This document shows positions 15,897-17,976 of a stretch of DNA of 17,976 nucleotides, one piece after another. The stretch is from an uncultured Selenomonadaceae bacterium (GTDB lineage Bacteria > Bacillota > Negativicutes > Selenomonadales > Selenomonadaceae), in contig CACZOL010000077.1 of assembly GCA_902782705.1 (NCBI GenBank), forward strand, positions 1 through 17,976, written 5' to 3'. How positions within the stretch are numbered: the stretch's first letter is position 1; every line of letters begins with the position of its first letter. A program made the translations under genes and the position numbers. Below the pieces are notes generated by a model. It did not search any database. It had not been told where the DNA came from and saw only the letters and a program-made list of their open reading frames with translations.

Positions 15897-16622
15897 TTAA
15901 AGCACCTCATAACGAAGCAGGGTGTTTCCGATTCCGATTTCGTCGCCGGGCAAAAGGCACGCGTCCGACATTTTTACCCCGTTGACAAAAAGCCCGTTCA
16001 AGCTTCCGGCGTCCCGAATCACGTGCCGGTGACGCTCGTATTCAATCGACGCGTGCAAACGCGACACGTTGAGATCCGTCAAAATCAAATCGTTTTGATC
16101 CCGGCGTCCAAGATATACTTTTCGCTCGCCGATCTCAAGATACGCTTTCGCATCTATCCCCCGAACGACACGCAAAGAAGCGAGCCGACGAACCGGCGGA
16201 AGATTCAGTGGCCGCGTAAAATCGGAACGGGAGAGCACCAGCGTATTGGAATCCGTGTCTGCCGCCTCTTTCGGCTGCAAATCCTCATAACGGGAAAACA
16301 CTTCCAAATCGCCCGCTTCCATAGACTCGTCTTCACTGAGACGCAAAGCAAGCGTGCCGTCCATAAAACTGTCAGATTGAATCAGCACTTTTTCCACAAA
16401 AACGGTCATGTCCTCCATGAGCCGCAAGGAAGATAAGCGCTGATAGTCTTCTGTGCCCAGCCGTATCTTATAAGTGTTCGGCACGATATATCCGTTCTTC
16501 GTCTGCTTGCGACGCTCGAGAATTTCATTCTCCAGCGCTTTTCGTATCTCCGCCGGCTCCAGCTCGCCCGAAAACTTTTGACCGAAAAAAGCCGGTAAAT
16601 ATTTCTGCAAAAAGGATCCCAT
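15897..16622 (-). CDS. FhaA-type protein: DUF3662 domain plus C-terminal FHA domain
   Basis: FHA domains bind phosphothreonine peptides, so this is probably an adaptor or substrate of the kinase encoded two genes downstream. The 241-residue protein starts MGSFLQKYLPAFFGQKFSGE, and its first ~110 residues look like the FhaA N-terminal domain (DUF3662), including LENEILERRKQ and NTYKIRLGTEDY. A variable linker follows. The FHA domain (~150-241) has YLGRRDQNDLIL, the phosphate-binding VSRLHASI and the GSLNGLFVNG loop. The ATG at 16622 has GGGAGGG 6 bases upstream; a TTG at 16637 is rejected for lack of one. It is the first gene after a strong promoter and is followed by prpC after one base. Confidence 0.88.
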   Translation of the reverse strand: MGSFLQKYLPAFFGQKFSGELEPAEIRKALENEILERRKQTKNGYIVPNTYKIRLGTEDYQRLSSLRLMEDMTVFVEKVLIQSDSFMDGTLALRLSEDESMEAGDLEVFSRYEDLQPKEAADTDSNTLVLSRSDFTRPLNLPPVRRLASLRVVRGIDAKAYLEIGERKVYLGRRDQNDLILTDLNVSRLHASIEYERHRHVIRDAGSLNGLFVNGVKMSDACLLPGDEIGIGNTLLRYEVL

Positions 16623-16667
16623 ATGAATCCCTCCCAACGCTTTTCTGTGCGCATTAATCTCTATATT

Positions 16668-16696
16668 ATTATACGGCGCAAACGCGCATTAGTCAA
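16668..16696 (-). promoter_or_regulatory. Near-consensus sigma-A promoter for fhaA-prpC-prkC
   Basis: On the minus strand, TTGACT (16696-16691) and TATAAT (16673-16668) are separated by exactly 17 bases. The -35 hexamer overlaps the last codons and stop of rlmN. Transcription would start near 16661, leaving a leader of roughly 40 bases before the ATG at 16622. The direct repeat TAATGCGC occurs in the spacer (16691-16684) and again near the expected start (16656-16649), and could be an operator. Confidence 0.82.
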
Positions 16697-17744
16697 AATC
16701 GCCGCCGCCTTCTTCCAGCCTACGATTGCGAAGCTGACCGCAGGCCGCCTGGATGTCGGCGCCCATTTCCTGCCTAACCGTCGCAGCAACATGGAGCCGC
16801 TCCAACGCACGGCAGAATTTTTGGATTTCCTCTGTCGTCGGACGCGCCCAATTTCGCTCCACGACCGGATTTATCGGAATGAGATTCACATTCGCAAGCT
16901 GTCCCCGAAGGAGCGCCGCCAAAGCTTTTGCGTCTTTTTCCCTGTCGTTGACGCCTCGAATCAAAATATACTCGTATGTGACCCGCCGCTTCGTTTTCTC
17001 AGCGTAAGCGCGCCCTGCCGCCACCACTTCGCACACGCCGTATTTTTGGTTGATCGGCATCAGCGTCGAACGAAGCTCATCGTCGGGTGCGTGCAGGGAA
17101 ATGGACAACGTGACGGGAAGCCCCTCCTCCGCCAGCCGCTCTATGCCCGGAACGATTCCAGAAGTGGACACCGAAACGTTTCGATAGCCCATATTCAGAC
17201 AATACGGCGCATGCACAAGCCGTAAAAACGTGAGCACGTTCTCATAATTCATCATCGGCTCGCCGGAGCCCATCAGCACCATCGTATCGACTTTCTGTTC
17301 CTCGATGCGGAGCATCTCGTCAATAAAGAGCACCTCGTCCAGCATTTCTCTCGCCGTAAGATTTCTCGTCACGCCATGGAGCGTGGACGCGCAAAACGCG
17401 CAGCCCATCGCACATCCCGCCTGCGTCGAGATGCATACGCTGTTGCCGTAAGGCTGACGCATCAATACCGTTTCCACTGCCACGCCGTCGGGAAACTCCA
17501 GCAAAAATTTCGACGTCTTGCCGTCCGAAGAATCCCAACGCTCCACGCATTTTGCCCGTACAATCGAAAACGAACGTGCCATGTCCGCGCGAAGCGCTTT
17601 CGACAGGTTCGTCATCACATCGAAAGAAGCCGCGCCTTTCCGATACATCCATTCCGCAATCTGCTTCCCCCGATATGCGGGAATATTCAAAGCTACGCAT
17701 TTCTCGCCAAGCGCTTCAACGGTCAAGCCGAAAAGATTATCCAT
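16689..17744 (-). CDS. rlmN: 23S rRNA (adenine-2503 C2) methyltransferase RlmN
   Basis: RlmN is a radical SAM enzyme that methylates C2 of A2503 in 23S rRNA, and in many bacteria also A37 of some tRNAs. The 351-residue protein has the 4Fe-4S motif CAMGCAFC (three Cys near 111-118), the SAM-contacting MGSGEPMMNY, SLHAPDDELRS and the C-terminal QAACGQLR, whose Cys (~334) resolves the methyl-transfer intermediate. Nothing suggests a Cfr-type resistance enzyme. It starts 3 bases after the rsmB stop, with AAGGAA about 10 bases upstream, and ends 66 bases before the FHA gene. Confidence 0.97.
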   Translation of the reverse strand: MDNLFGLTVEALGEKCVALNIPAYRGKQIAEWMYRKGAASFDVMTNLSKALRADMARSFSIVRAKCVERWDSSDGKTSKFLLEFPDGVAVETVLMRQPYGNSVCISTQAGCAMGCAFCASTLHGVTRNLTAREMLDEVLFIDEMLRIEEQKVDTMVLMGSGEPMMNYENVLTFLRLVHAPYCLNMGYRNVSVSTSGIVPGIERLAEEGLPVTLSISLHAPDDELRSTLMPINQKYGVCEVVAAGRAYAEKTKRRVTYEYILIRGVNDREKDAKALAALLRGQLANVNLIPINPVVERNWARPTTEEIQKFCRALERLHVAATVRQEMGADIQAACGQLRNRRLEEGGGDFD

Positions 17745-17747
17745 TTC

Positions 17748-17976
17748 TCACGCTTCCTTCCGCTTGAGCCGCGCAATGAAAAAACCGTCGATTCCGTCGC
17801 GCTGCGGATAAAACTGCACCATACCGCTCTTTGACGGGCGCAGCGGCAAATACGCGCCCGCCGTTTCCTGTACAAATTCTTTATGCGCTGCCAAAAAACC
17901 ACGAACCAATTCCTCATTTTCGGCAGGCTCTATCGTACATGTACTATAGACGACTACACCGCCCGGCCGTACCGCG
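17748..17976 (-). CDS. rsmB: 16S rRNA (cytosine-967 C5) methyltransferase RsmB, 3' end
   Basis: I translated the frame open to the right edge; it ends with a TGA at 17750-17748. The 75 visible residues include VRPGGVVVYSTCTIEPAENE, with the catalytic Cys of the Fmu/Sun/RsmB family in STCT, and later PQRDGIDGFFIARLKRKEA, the typical C-terminus. RsmB makes m5C967 in 16S rRNA. The order rsmB-rlmN-(signalling genes) is the usual Firmicute arrangement. The N-terminal NusB-like domain and most of the methyltransferase domain lie outside the window. Confidence 0.93.
   Translation of the reverse strand, partial: AVRPGGVVVYSTCTIEPAENEELVRGFLAAHKEFVQETAGAYLPLRPSKSGMVQFYPQRDGIDGFFIARLKRKEA

Noticed and set aside
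16689..17744. Cfr-like antibiotic-resistance methyltransferase instead of RlmN
   Set aside because: Length, motifs, and the position between rsmB and the kinase operon are those of housekeeping RlmN; nothing in the sequence points to Cfr.

Overview
All recognisable genes in this window lie on the minus strand, so they are read from the right end (17976) to the left end (1). The gene set suggests a diderm Firmicute of the Negativicutes, probably Selenomonas-like. The pointers are an AddAB recombination nuclease, a PASTA-domain Ser/Thr kinase with its PP2C phosphatase beside rlmN and rpe, Hfq next to MiaA, and a carbohydrate deacetylase/flippase pair of the kind seen in outer-membrane lipid or glycolipid pathways. 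This assignment is inferred from gene content only. No rRNA, tRNA, CRISPR array, phage gene or plasmid gene was seen.

In order of transcription, the right part (17976-13374) holds the 3' end of rsmB, then rlmN. A near-consensus promoter overlaps the rlmN stop codon and drives a signalling module: a FhaA-type FHA protein, the PP2C phosphatase prpC and the PASTA kinase prkC. A 159-bp near-palindromic MITE-like element (13215-13373) sits exactly at the prkC stop, flanked by TTAT on both sides, and separates prkC from rpe. The rsgA gene usually found between prkC and rpe in Firmicutes is absent.

The middle (13185-9868) is a tightly packed run: rpe, folE2 (GTP cyclohydrolase IB, read from a TTG start), a ChbG/HpnK-family deacetylase and a flippase-like membrane protein, the last three overlapping at their ends. 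A 133-bp gap follows, mostly filled by a smaller, decayed element with similar ends (9784-9864).

The left part (9734-1) starts with a UPF0173 metallo-hydrolase, miaA and hfq, closed by a clear intrinsic terminator at 7811-7843. Then come dut, addB and addA (dUTP removal and double-strand-break repair), with addB and addA overlapping at TGATG. A promoter-like sequence and the first codons of an unidentified gene occupy the left edge.

Most of the window is conserved housekeeping. The less ordinary parts are the two related inverted-repeat elements placed right behind stop codons, the FhaA homologue in a Firmicute kinase operon, the HpnK/HpnL-like pair without visible hopanoid genes, and the compact terminator-to-dut junction. 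Several translation starts were moved inward from the longest open frame because a good Shine-Dalgarno sequence marks the internal start.
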